A stretch of DNA of 64,000 nt, from positions 1,798,001 to 1,862,000 of the forward strand of contig NZ_CP134053.1 in assembly GCF_031583065.1 (NCBI RefSeq). The letters are read 5' to 3'. This DNA comes from Streptomyces sp. CGMCC 4.7035. GTDB taxonomy: Bacteria > Actinomycetota > Actinomycetes > Streptomycetales > Streptomycetaceae. Below are positions 10,795 through 18,799 of the stretch, piece by piece. A program made the position numbers and the translations under genes. The notes under the pieces were generated by a model. That model searched no databases. It was given only the letters and a program-made list of their open reading frames with translations, and had not been told where the DNA came from. How positions within the stretch are numbered: the first letter of the stretch is position 1; every line of letters begins with the position of its first letter.

Positions 10795-10870
10795 CTCTTA
10801 GCGGGCCCTCAGAGGTCTTAGGGCTTCCGGAGGATCCTTAGGGAGGCCCTGGGACCCCCCTTCGCGCGGC
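10795..10870 (+). promoter_or_regulatory. cluster of CTTAGG/CTCAGA direct repeats
   Basis: T(T/C)AG cores occur at 10798, 10809, 10818 and 10838, embedded in CTCTTAGCGGG, CCCTCAGAGGT, CTTAGGG and CCTTAGGG. The near 10-bp phasing resembles OmpR-type response-regulator sites. It lies between the membrane protein gene and the small gene at 10993. No regulator is identified. Confidence 0.35.
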
Positions 10871-10992
10871 TAAGGCCCCCGTCCGCCGCGAAGATGCGGA
10901 AGTCTCCCGATGTGGCGGACCCGCCTGGGAGACGAAGGTTGAGGCATCGCAGGAAGCGAAGCCGGAAACCGACGTCTCATGGGGGACACGAC

Positions 10993-11175
10993 ATGATCGA
11001 GTACGAGCTCCAGCAGATCCGTTCCGCCGAGCTGATCCGCGCGGCGGAGGAGTACCGAATCGGCCGCGAGGCCCTGCGCCTGCGCCGCGCCGCCCACAGG
11101 ACCGCCAAGGAACCCGAACCGGAGGGCCGGGCCCATGGCCACCGTCGTCGGCCCCGTGTCGCCCGCGCCGCATGA
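10993..11175 (+). CDS. small basic coiled protein of unknown function
   Basis: A 60-residue protein starting MIEYELQQIRSAELIRAAEE, then a helix rich in Arg, Glu and Ala and a basic tail. The ATG at 10993 has GGGGGACACGAC before it; a longer frame from 10894 is open but gives Arg-rich sequence typical of shadow frames. It overlaps the next ATG by 4 nt (ATGA), so it would be coupled to the LuxR-type gene. Short MIEYELQQIR-type proteins occur widely in Streptomyces; their role is unknown. Confidence 0.7.
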   Translation: MIEYELQQIRSAELIRAAEEYRIGREALRLRRAAHRTAKEPEPEGRAHGHRRRPRVARAA

Positions 11176-14100
11176 GCGAGCGGGCGGGGGAGTACGGCGA
11201 CACGGACGACGCGCCCCGCGAGGGTGGCCGTACGGGGGTCGGCCGCCCGCGTCATGAGCGGGCCCGCGCCGGGCCCGACCCATCCGCCACCACGGCCGCC
11301 CCGGCAGACGCCGAGGCGGCCGCCCTCCCCGCCCCGGCAGTCATGGCGGGGGCCGCCCTCCCCGCCCCGGTGCCGCAGTCCGAGCGTTCCAGGGCACGGG
11401 TGGGGATATTCGGTGCCGCGTTGTCGGAGGCCCGTGTCATCCTCGGGAGCGTGGAGACCAGGTCCGTCAGTCCCGTATTCATCGGTCGTGCCGATGAGTT
11501 GGGGGTGTTGCACGACGCGCTCGCCCGCGCCCGCGCCGGCGAGCCGCAGGCGCTGCTCGTCGGCGGTGAGGCCGGTGTCGGGAAGACCCGGCTGATCGAG
11601 GAGTTCGCCGCCGCGGCGGGCCGCGCGGACGCGGTCGTCGCGCTCGGCGGCTGCGTCGAGATCGGCGCCGACGGGCTGCCCTTCGCCCCGTTCTCCACCG
11701 CCCTGCGCGCCCTGCGCCGGCAGCTCCCCGAGGAGCTCGCCGCGGCCGCCGCCGGGCAGGAGGACGAGCTGGCCCGGCTGCTGCCCGAGCTGGGCGAGGC
11801 GCGCCGCGGCTCCCGGGACGACGAGGAGGGCATGGCCCGTCTCTTCGAGCTCACCGCCCGTCTCCTGGAGCGGGTCGCCGCCGGCCGCACCGTCGTCCTC
11901 GCCCTGGAGGACCTCCACTGGGCCGACGCCTCCACCCGCCACCTCCTCGCCTACCTCGTCCGCACGCTGCGCAGCGGCCGCCTCGTGGTCGTCGCCACCT
12001 ACCGCTCCGACGACATCCACCGCCGCCACCCCTTGCGCCCCCTCCTCGCCGAACTCGACCGCCTCCGTACGGTCCGCCGCATCGAGCTGTGCCGGTTCAA
12101 CCGTGCGGAGGTCGAGCGTCAGATCGCCGGCATCCTCGCCGCCGACCCCGACCCGGCCCAGGTCGACGAGATCTTCGAACGCTCCGACGGCAACGCCTTC
12201 TTCGTGGAGGAGCTGGCGGTGGCCGCCGTCGAGGGCTGCTGCACGGGTCTCACCGACTCGCTGCGCGACCTCCTCCTCGTCCGCGTCGAGAAGCTGCCCG
12301 AGACCGCGCAGCGCGTCGCCCGGATCGTCGCCGAGGGCGGCTCCACCGTCGAGTACCGACTCCTCGCCGCCGTCGCCCGGCTGGTCGAGGACGACCTCAT
12401 CGAGGCGCTGCGCACCGCCGTCGGCGCCAACATCCTGCTCGCCACGACCGACGGCGACGGCTACCGCTTCCGCCACTCCCTCGTCCGCGAGGCCGTCAGC
12501 GACGACCTGCTCCCCGGCGAGCGCTCCCGCCTCAACCGGCGGTACGCCGAGGCGCTGGAGGCCTACCCCACCCTCGTACCGGCCGACCAGCGAGCCCCCC
12601 GTCTGGCCAGCTACTGGTACCACGCGCACGACGCGGCCAAGGCCCTGCCCGCCGTCCTGGATGCCGCCGTGGAGGCCCGTCGCCGGCACGCCCACGCCGA
12701 GCAACTGCGGCTGCTGGAGCGGGCGATGGAGCTGTGGGATGTCGCCCCCGACGCGGTGCGGGCCGCTCTGCGCCCGGTGGACCACGTCGAGGTCTACCTG
12801 CCCTGTGGCTGCGACCCGGAGGCCACGCCCCTGCGCTACCTCGACCTGATGGCCGAGGCAGCCGTCGCGGGCCGGCTGTCCGGGGAGCGTGAGCGAGCCC
12901 TGAAGATCACCAAGCGGGCACTGCGCCTCCTGGAGGAGGAGGACGACCCCCTGCGCGCCGCCTGGTTCTGGGTGCAGCGCTCCCGGCTGATGCAGAACAC
13001 CGCCCGCGGCGACGGCTGGCAGGAACTCACCACCGCCCAGGAACTGGTGCGCGGACTGCCGCCCTCGGAGGTGCACGCCGAGGTGCTGGCCATGGTCGCG
13101 AGCTGGTCGATGATGCACGCTCCGGGCGCCGACGCGCTCTCGGCCGCCGAGCGGGCCGTGGAGTACGCGCGCATGGTGGGCGCCCGCGACATCGAGCTGA
13201 ACGCGCGCCTCACGCTGGGCGGTCTTCTTGTCGAGGCCGGTGACATCGACACCGGGCTCGCGGAGATGTACGAGGTCAAGGAGCAGGCGGCGGCCCTCTG
13301 CAACACGTATGTGACCGGCCGCCTCCATGTGAACCTGCCCTCCCATCTGGAGGGCATCGGCCGTTCCCAGGAGGCCGTCGCAGTGCTGCGCGAGGGGCTC
13401 GACGTCACCCGGAGACTGGGTCTGACGGACTCCGAGGCCTGGGTGTGGGGCAACCTCGGTGAGTCTCTCTACTCCCTGGGCCGCTGGGACGAGGCCGCCG
13501 AGGCCGGGATCGCCTCGGAACGCGTCGGTCAGAGCGCCAAGCCCCGTGGCTTCCGCGCCACGATCCATGCGCATCTCGCGCTCGCCCGGGGCGACCTGGC
13601 CGATGCGGGGCGCCAACTGGCCGCCGCCCGTGAGTACTTCGGCACCCACGACACCATGCCCCAGCACGATCTGAAGCTGGTGCGCGTCGCCATCGGGATC
13701 GCCGCCGGTGAGGGCCGTCTCGCCGACGCCCGCGCCGCCCTCGACGCGGCTCTCGGCGCGGGCTTTCCGCCGGGCACCCAGCGCTATGGCTGGCCGCTGC
13801 TGCTGGCCGCCGCCACGGCCGAGGCCGACGCCCTCGGGCTGCCCGCCGCCGAGCCGGGCCGCGCGGAGAGCCTGGAGCGGATCCGTGAGAGCGCCAAGTC
13901 GCTCACCACGAACGTGCCGGTGTGGCAGGCGTACGAACGCTGGGTCCGCGCCGAGCTGCTGCGCGCCGAGGGGTGTGGCGCGCCGTTCGACTGGTGCGAG
14001 GCCGTGACCGCCTTCGAGACCCTGGACCGCCCGTACGACCTGGCTCGCGTGCGCCACCGCCTCGCCGAGTCCCTGCTGGCTTCGGGCGGAGACGAGGACG

Positions 14101-14483
14101 CGCGCGAGCGGGCCGCCGAGCTGCTGCGCTTGGCCGGTGCGGTGGCCGATCACCTCGGTGCCCGGCCGCTCGCCGAATCGGTCGCCCAGCTCGCCCGGCG
14201 CGCCCGCCTCACGCCGACGCGCACCGCCGAACCGGCCGCGCTCGACCCGGCAAAGTCCCTGGGGCTCACGAGCCGCGAACGGGACGTGCTCCGCCTGGTC
14301 GCGGCCGGCCGCAGCAACCGTCAGATAGCCGAGGAGCTGTTCATCTCCCCGAAGACGGCCAGCGTCCACGTCTCGAACATTTTGGCAAAGCTGGGCGTCT
14401 CAGGACGAGGGGAGGCGGCTGCGGTGGCCCACCGGCTGCGGCTGTTCCCACCGGAGACACCCGCTGTCCGGGCGGCGGGGTGA
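11172..14483 (+). CDS. large ATP-binding LuxR-family transcriptional regulator (LAL type)
   Basis: Up to 1103 residues. An AAA/NACHT-like ATPase starts near SPVFIGRADELGVL; Walker A is GGEAGVGKTR (from residue 131) and Walker B is VVLALEDLHWAD. A long TPR-like helical middle follows, and a C-terminal LuxR helix-turn-helix (LTSRERDVLRLVAAGRSNRQ, then SPKTASVHVSNILAKLGV). This is the LAL architecture, ligand- and ATP-dependent activators often tied to secondary metabolism. The start is uncertain: the ATG at 11172 overlaps the preceding stop (ATGA) but has no clear ribosome site and adds 93 Ala/Pro-rich residues. A GTG at 11451, just before ETRSVSPVF, is the main alternative. Target genes are unknown. 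Confidence 0.9.
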   Translation: MSERAGEYGDTDDAPREGGRTGVGRPRHERARAGPDPSATTAAPADAEAAALPAPAVMAGAALPAPVPQSERSRARVGIFGAALSEARVILGSVETRSVSPVFIGRADELGVLHDALARARAGEPQALLVGGEAGVGKTRLIEEFAAAAGRADAVVALGGCVEIGADGLPFAPFSTALRALRRQLPEELAAAAAGQEDELARLLPELGEARRGSRDDEEGMARLFELTARLLERVAAGRTVVLALEDLHWADASTRHLLAYLVRTLRSGRLVVVATYRSDDIHRRHPLRPLLAELDRLRTVRRIELCRFNRAEVERQIAGILAADPDPAQVDEIFERSDGNAFFVEELAVAAVEGCCTGLTDSLRDLLLVRVEKLPETAQRVARIVAEGGSTVEYRLLAAVARLVEDDLIEALRTAVGANILLATTDGDGYRFRHSLVREAVSDDLLPGERSRLNRRYAEALEAYPTLVPADQRAPRLASYWYHAHDAAKALPAVLDAAVEARRRHAHAEQLRLLERAMELWDVAPDAVRAALRPVDHVEVYLPCGCDPEATPLRYLDLMAEAAVAGRLSGERERALKITKRALRLLEEEDDPLRAAWFWVQRSRLMQNTARGDGWQELTTAQELVRGLPPSEVHAEVLAMVASWSMMHAPGADALSAAERAVEYARMVGARDIELNARLTLGGLLVEAGDIDTGLAEMYEVKEQAAALCNTYVTGRLHVNLPSHLEGIGRSQEAVAVLREGLDVTRRLGLTDSEAWVWGNLGESLYSLGRWDEAAEAGIASERVGQSAKPRGFRATIHAHLALARGDLADAGRQLAAAREYFGTHDTMPQHDLKLVRVAIGIAAGEGRLADARAALDAALGAGFPPGTQRYGWPLLLAAATAEADALGLPAAEPGRAESLERIRESAKSLTTNVPVWQAYERWVRAELLRAEGCGAPFDWCEAVTAFETLDRPYDLARVRHRLAESLLASGGDEDARERAAELLRLAGAVADHLGARPLAESVAQLARRARLTPTRTAEPAALDPAKSLGLTSRERDVLRLVAAGRSNRQIAEELFISPKTASVHVSNILAKLGVSGRGEAAAVAHRLRLFPPETPAVRAAG

Positions 14484-14521
14484 GGTTCGCGCCGTCAGGA
14501 ATCCGAGCCGAGGGAGGCACC

Positions 14522-14806
14522 GTGTTCAACATGTTCGAGGAACTCTTCGCACCGGGCCGCAAGCACACCCACGAAGAGAAGAAACGCCTGGAACTGACCC
14601 GGGTGGACGTGACGGACGGCGACCCGGGCCGCGGCCCGATCGACCTGGCCTCGGGCACGGTGGTCATACGCCCACCGACACCGGCTCCCACCGAGCGGGA
14701 GACTGGCCGGGAGGCCGGTGGGGACACCGGCCGGGAGGCCGGTCGGGTGACGGGGCCGGAGGCTGAACGGGAGGTCGGTGGGGACACCGGCCCGTCGGTC
14801 GGGTGA
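14522..14806 (+). CDS. small DUF6191-like protein with repetitive C-terminus
   Basis: A 94-residue protein with a GTG start at 14522 and GGGAGG 7-10 nt upstream. The first 58 residues (VFNMFEELFAPGRKHTHEEK, then a DVTDGDPGRGPIDL segment) match a small actinobacterial family I recall as DUF6191, of unknown function. The last 30 residues (GREAGGDTGREAGRVTG pattern) are encoded by degenerate 12-bp repeats that continue past the stop codon, so the C-terminal tail has probably grown or shrunk by slippage and is unlikely to matter for function. It follows the LuxR gene by 38 nt in the same direction. Confidence 0.75.
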   Translation: MFNMFEELFAPGRKHTHEEKKRLELTRVDVTDGDPGRGPIDLASGTVVIRPPTPAPTERETGREAGGDTGREAGRVTGPEAEREVGGDTGPSVG

Positions 14807-14916
14807 GGGGCCCGGAGGCTGGACGGGAGGCCGGTCGGGAGATCTCCGGGCGGCTGCCCCGGAGATCGTCCGGGAGGTCGGCCCGGAGACCGGCCCGGAG
14901 GTCGGTCGGGGCTGAA
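14694..14916 (+). repeat. degenerate 12-bp GGA-rich tandem repeat (CGGGAGGCCGGT)
   Basis: About 220 bp composed of variants of CGGGAGGCCGGT, mixed with GGGGACACCGG and CGGAGGCTG units. The array starts inside the DUF6191-like gene, passes its stop (14804-14806) and ends shortly before the 3' end of the convergent lipoprotein gene. It is one of the few truly repetitive stretches in the window. Confidence 0.75.
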
Positions 14917-14931
14917 GTCGCGTTGCCCGTC

Positions 14932-16104
14932 CTACGACACCTCCAGCTCCAGGATCCGGTCGTCGCCCTGCTTCGGCTTGCCGCGGCCGTCCGTGTTGCT
15001 CGTCGTCAGCCACAGTTTGTCGCCGCCTGCCGCGACCACCGTACGGAGGCGGCCGTAGGTGCTCTTCAGGAACGCCTGGGGGGCGGCCGAGGCCTTCGTG
15101 CCCTTCAGGGGGATGCGCCACAGGCGCTGGCCGCGCAGGCCCGCCATCCAGATCGAGCCCTCGGCGTAGGCGGTGCCGCTGGGGGAGGCCTGGTCGGTGT
15201 GCCATTGGGCGATCGGATTGATGTACTTGGGGTCGGCCGACGTCCCCTCGGCGTCCGGCCAGCCGTAGTTGCCGCCCGGTTTGATCGCGTTCAGCTCGTC
15301 CCAGGTGTTCTGGCCGAACTCCGAGGCGAACAGACGCTGTCGGGAGTCCCAGGCAAGACCCTGAACATTGCGGTGGCCGTACGAGTACACGGGGGAGTCG
15401 GGGAACGGGTTCCCCGGGGCCGGGTTGCCCTCCGGGGTGATGCGCAGGATCTTGCCGCCCAGGGACTTCAGGTCCTGCGCCAGACCCCCGCTGCCCGACT
15501 CGCCCGTGCCCGCGTACAGCATCCCGTCCGGCCCGAACGCGATCCGTCCGCCGTTGTGGATGAAGCCCTTGGGGATGCCCTTGAGGACCGTGTCCGGAGC
15601 GCCCAGCTGCTGGCCGGCGGGCTTCTTCGCGTCGTACAGCATGCGGACGATGCGGTTGTCGGAGTCCGTCGTGAGGTACGCGTAGATCAGATGGTCCGCG
15701 GCGTAGCCGGGGGAGAGGGCGATGCCCAGCAGGCCGCCCTCGCCGGAGGCCGAGACGCCGGGCACCGCGCCCAGCTCCGTCTTCTTCCCGGTCTTCTCGT
15801 CGATCCGGGTGATCGTTCCCTCGTCCCGGGAGGAGACCAGCAGTCCGCCGCCGGGCAGTGCGGCGAGGCCCCAGGGCGTCTTGAGGTTCTGGGCGACCGT
15901 ACGCACCACCCGGACCGAGCCCTTCGCCGACGGCGTCTCTTCGGCCGCCTGTCTGGAGGACGATCCCCCGGGTGCCGCACCGCTCGACGAGACGCTCCCG
16001 CCGCCGCTCGGCATGTCCCCGCCACCGGAGCCACCGGAGGAGCAGCCGGCCGTCAGCAGGAACGCGGTCGCGGCCAGCACGGCCGTCACAGCTCGACGTT
16101 GCAC
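14932..16104 (-). CDS. PQQ-type sugar dehydrogenase lipoprotein
   Basis: A 390-residue exported lipoprotein with a signal ending in a lipobox (LTAGC, Cys21), a Ser/Gly-rich linker (about 22-60) and a six-bladed beta-propeller of the soluble glucose/sorbosone dehydrogenase type. Motifs include LKTPWGLAALPGGGLLVSSR, GGLLGIALSPGY, HNGGRIAFGPDGMLYAGTGE and SYGHRNVQGLAWD. Family members oxidise aldose sugars with PQQ at the cell surface, but no PQQ synthesis genes are nearby and the substrate is unknown. The GTG at 16104 has GAAGGGAC 7 nt upstream. It is convergent with the preceding small gene. Confidence 0.88.
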   Translation of the reverse strand: MQRRAVTAVLAATAFLLTAGCSSGGSGGGDMPSGGGSVSSSGAAPGGSSSRQAAEETPSAKGSVRVVRTVAQNLKTPWGLAALPGGGLLVSSRDEGTITRIDEKTGKKTELGAVPGVSASGEGGLLGIALSPGYAADHLIYAYLTTDSDNRIVRMLYDAKKPAGQQLGAPDTVLKGIPKGFIHNGGRIAFGPDGMLYAGTGESGSGGLAQDLKSLGGKILRITPEGNPAPGNPFPDSPVYSYGHRNVQGLAWDSRQRLFASEFGQNTWDELNAIKPGGNYGWPDAEGTSADPKYINPIAQWHTDQASPSGTAYAEGSIWMAGLRGQRLWRIPLKGTKASAAPQAFLKSTYGRLRTVVAAGGDKLWLTTSNTDGRGKPKQGDDRILELEVS

Positions 16105-16239
16105 GATCCAGGTCCCTTCGACGCGGGCTTCTCCTCTTCCTACACTGCCCGCTCCCCGCCGGTTCCCGGCCGCCGACCGGCGATCGGGCGACCCACCGCT
16201 TTCCGGCCGGGTCCCCGGGCCGGGAACAGCCCCTGGACC

Positions 16240-17238
16240 TCAGTCCCAGGACCCCTGTGCCGTAGGCAGGACCGCAAGTTCCGTCAGGTCTTCCGGTGTC
16301 AGCCGTATCCCGGCCGCGCCCGCGTTCTCCGCGACCCAGCGCTCCTGCTTGGCACCCGGTACCGGCACCACGTGCCGTCCCTGTGCCAGTACCCAGGCCA
16401 GCGCCACCTGGGCGGGCGTGACGTCCTCACCGTGACGGCGCGCCACCCGTCTGAGGCCGGCCACGATCGGCTGGTTCGCCGCCATCATCTCGGCCGTGAA
16501 GCGGGGGTGCCGGGCACGCAGGTCGTCCGGTTCGAAACCCTCGCCCGGGGTCAGCGTGCCGGTCAGGAAACCGTTGCCGAGCGGCATCGCCGCCAGGAAG
16601 CCGACCCCGCGCGCCGCGCACCACGGCAGCAACGCCTCCAGCGCCTCCGTCGACCACACCGACAGCTCGGCCTCCACCGCGCTCACCGGGAACACCTGCT
16701 GCACCCGCTCCAGCTGCCGAATCGTTTGGTCGTACAGCCGTGCCCCGGTCCGTCGTCCGCCCCGTACGCCCATCGCGCTCAGCCCCAGCGCCCTCACCTT
16801 TCCGGCCCGCACCAGCTCCGCCATGGCGCCCCAGGTCTCCTCGACGGGGACCTCCGGGTCCGCGCGGTGCAGCTGGTAGAGATCGATGACGTCCGTCTGC
16901 AACCGGCGCAGCGACGCGTCGCAGGCGCGCTTCACATAGCCCGGACGGCCGTTGGCCACGATGTGCTGCTCGCCCACCAGCAGGCCGACCTTGGTCGACA
17001 CGAACGCCTCGGCGCGCCGCTCCTTCAGCACCCGGCCCACCAGCAGTTCGTTGGTGAACGGCCCGTACATGTCGGCCGTGTCGAGCAGCGTCACCCCCAG
17101 GTCGAGCGCCCGGTGCACCGTCCGCAGCGACTCCTCGCCGCGCTGCCGTGAACCGGAGTACGCCCAGCTCATCGGCATGCATCCGAGTCCGACGGCCCCC
17201 ACTTCGAGCGTTGCCGCGCCGATCGTCCTGCGCTCCAC
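16240..17238 (-). CDS. aldo/keto reductase
   Basis: A 332-residue NADPH-dependent aldo/keto reductase of the YhdN/Tas-like group. The catalytic tetrad is seen as Asp and Tyr in LLDTADMYGPFTNE, Lys in FVSTKVGL and His in IDLYQLHRADP; the cofactor region is VPVPGAKQERWVAENAGA. The GTG at 17238 follows AGGGAGG by about 10 nt; an upstream GTG at 17265 has no room for a ribosome site. It is divergent from the 2-hydroxyacid dehydrogenase (76 bp between starts). The physiological carbonyl substrate cannot be told from sequence. Confidence 0.9.
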   Translation of the reverse strand: MERRTIGAATLEVGAVGLGCMPMSWAYSGSRQRGEESLRTVHRALDLGVTLLDTADMYGPFTNELLVGRVLKERRAEAFVSTKVGLLVGEQHIVANGRPGYVKRACDASLRRLQTDVIDLYQLHRADPEVPVEETWGAMAELVRAGKVRALGLSAMGVRGGRRTGARLYDQTIRQLERVQQVFPVSAVEAELSVWSTEALEALLPWCAARGVGFLAAMPLGNGFLTGTLTPGEGFEPDDLRARHPRFTAEMMAANQPIVAGLRRVARRHGEDVTPAQVALAWVLAQGRHVVPVPGAKQERWVAENAGAAGIRLTPEDLTELAVLPTAQGSWD

Positions 17239-17300
17239 CTGGCCGTGCCCTCCCTTTCCTGGCACCCCAAACTAACCAATGCGGCGCCGAATCCTTCGCA

Positions 17301-17306
17301 TAGCCT
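17301..17306 (+). promoter_or_regulatory. -10 box TAGCCT, 7 nt before ATG (leaderless)
   Basis: TAGCCT ends exactly 7 nt before the ATG at 17314 and no Shine-Dalgarno is present, so transcription probably starts at or next to the start codon. Confidence 0.5.
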
Positions 17307-17313
17307 CCTGACC

Positions 17314-18255
17314 ATGACTGACGATGTGTGGCTTCCGTTCCGTTCGGACGAGATAGAGGGTCTTCCCGAGGGCCTCAACTACCGCTTCTGGGATGGCGAG
17401 GAGGAGTTTCCCGCGGACCCCGCCGACTGCGCGCTGTACGTCGTGCCCTATATGAAGGGCAGTGAGGTCGCGGTGCGCCCGATGGCAGCCATGACGTCCG
17501 TCCGCGTCGTGCAGACGCTTTCCGCCGGCGTCGACCATGTCCAGCCGGGCCTCCATCTCCTGCCCGGCGGCGTGCGGTTGTGCAACGCGCGCGGGGTGCA
17601 CGACGCCAGCACCGCCGAACTCGCGCTGACCCTGATCCTCGCGTCGCTGCGCGGCATCCCCGACTTCGTCCGGGGACAGGACCGGGAGGAATGGCGTTCG
17701 GGGTTCCGCCCGGCGCTCGCCGACGCGTCCGTCCTCATCGTCGGATACGGGTCCGTGGGCGCCGCGATCGAGGACCGGCTCGCGCCGTTCGAGCTCGCGC
17801 GGGTGGCGCGCGTCGCGCGCCATGAGCGCGAGTCGGCGCGCGGCTTTGTGCATCCCGTCTCCCGATTGTCGGAACTTCTTCCCGACGCCGATGTCGTGGT
17901 GCTTGTCACGCCGCTCACGGACGACACGAAAGGACTGGTCAACGCGGACTTCCTGGCCCGGATGAAGGACGGCGCGCTGCTGGTGAACGTCGCCCGCGGC
18001 GGCGTCGTCGACACCAAGGCGCTGCTGGCCGAGCTGGAGACCGGCCGCATCAGGGCGGCCCTGGATGTCACCGACCCCGAGCCGCTGCCCAAGGGGCACC
18101 CCTTGTGGCATGCGCCGGGTGTGCTGATCAGCCCTCATGTCGGCGGTCCCACCGCGGCGTTCTGGCCTCGCGCCAAGCGCCTTCTGAGCGCTCAGCTGAA
18201 CCGTTTCGCGCTGGGAGAACCGATGGAGAACGTGATACTCACGACCGGCGCGTAG
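17314..18255 (+). CDS. D-isomer specific 2-hydroxyacid dehydrogenase
   Basis: A 313-residue NAD(P)-dependent 2-hydroxyacid dehydrogenase. The Rossmann motif is VLIVGYGSVGAAI; the catalytic residues appear as Arg in LLVNVARGGVVD, Glu in DVTDPEPLPKGHPLW and His in ISPHVGGPTA. Length fits the phosphoglycerate/hydroxypyruvate reductase-like subgroup without an ACT domain, so it is distinct from the serA gene at 25872. The ATG at 17314 is chosen because a -10 box sits 7 nt upstream and the longer frame from 17245 overlaps the divergent promoter. Likely reduces a small 2-oxoacid; substrate unknown. Confidence 0.9.
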   Translation: MTDDVWLPFRSDEIEGLPEGLNYRFWDGEEEFPADPADCALYVVPYMKGSEVAVRPMAAMTSVRVVQTLSAGVDHVQPGLHLLPGGVRLCNARGVHDASTAELALTLILASLRGIPDFVRGQDREEWRSGFRPALADASVLIVGYGSVGAAIEDRLAPFELARVARVARHERESARGFVHPVSRLSELLPDADVVVLVTPLTDDTKGLVNADFLARMKDGALLVNVARGGVVDTKALLAELETGRIRAALDVTDPEPLPKGHPLWHAPGVLISPHVGGPTAAFWPRAKRLLSAQLNRFALGEPMENVILTTGA

Positions 18256-18580
18256 CGGACGGAGGGGAGACGGCGGGGGAGGGCCGTCGCGACGGCCCGT
18301 CCGGCGCACGATTCGCCCCGGCTCCGCCTCGGGCGCAAGGGCCGGCCCCGGGTCGTACCACCGGCGTACGCGTCGTCTCCCGTTTGCTCCCCTCCGCTTC
18401 GGGCACACTCCGCATTCTCTTGTGCGCGCAACGTGCTCACGTCCACGCTGGTCGTCACGGAGCGTAGAGGAGCTATGTCCCTGAGTGACGAGACTGGTGT
18501 ATCGTCCCGACAGGGGCTGCGCCGCGCACCGTTCGGCGCCGGGGACGGAACTTTCAGACATGCGAGGGGGGCGACGGGCG
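18256..18580. other. intergenic stretch without a convincing gene
   Basis: A frame from ATG 18475 with GAGGAGCT before it would code for 85 residues but has poor codon bias and ends in Pro/Arg/Gln-rich sequence, so it is not called. GGAACTTTC at 18547-18555 is a possible alternative-sigma -35 element. Otherwise nothing is recognised. Confidence 0.4.
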
Positions 18581-18799
18581 ATGCACGGCCTATGGACGAA
18601 CGATCCGACGCGGCGGGGTCGCGGGCGGCGACCCTGGCGAGCAGCGACGCGCAGACGCGGCCACAGCGGGCACAGCGGCCACGGCGGTCACGTCGGCCAT
18701 CACCACCACCGCAGGCACAGTGGCCGCAATAGGCATGCCCACCCGGCGCACCGGGACCAGCTGGATCCGGTGGGGCCGTGGACCGGGAGGGTCCGGTGA
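18581..18799 (+). CDS. possible His-rich small protein coupled to the GGDEF gene
   Basis: A 72-residue reading frame starting MHGLWTNDPTRRGRGRRPW at ATG 18581, with a purine-rich GCGAGGGGGGCGACGGGCG before it. Its centre is GHSGHSGHGGHVGHHHHRRH, with about 14 His residues that could bind metal. Its TGA overlaps the GTG of the following c-di-GMP gene by 4 nt (GTGA), the usual sign of translational coupling. Codon bias is acceptable but not strong, and simple-sequence DNA (CACAGCGG) explains part of the composition. It may be spurious. Confidence 0.4.
   Translation: MHGLWTNDPTRRGRGRRPWRAATRRRGHSGHSGHGGHVGHHHHRRHSGRNRHAHPAHRDQLDPVGPWTGRVR

Noticed and set aside
10977..14369. 1130-codon open frame on the minus strand opposite the LuxR-type gene
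   Set aside because: Long antisense frames are common in high-GC DNA. The + strand gene has clear domains and codon bias; the antisense translation is low-complexity Gly/Arg/Leu sequence.
18475..18732. 85-codon ORF starting MSLSDETGVSS with GAGGAG ribosome site
   Set aside because: Codon bias decays to Pro/Gln/Arg-rich sequence and it overlaps the better-placed His-rich frame; evidence too weak.
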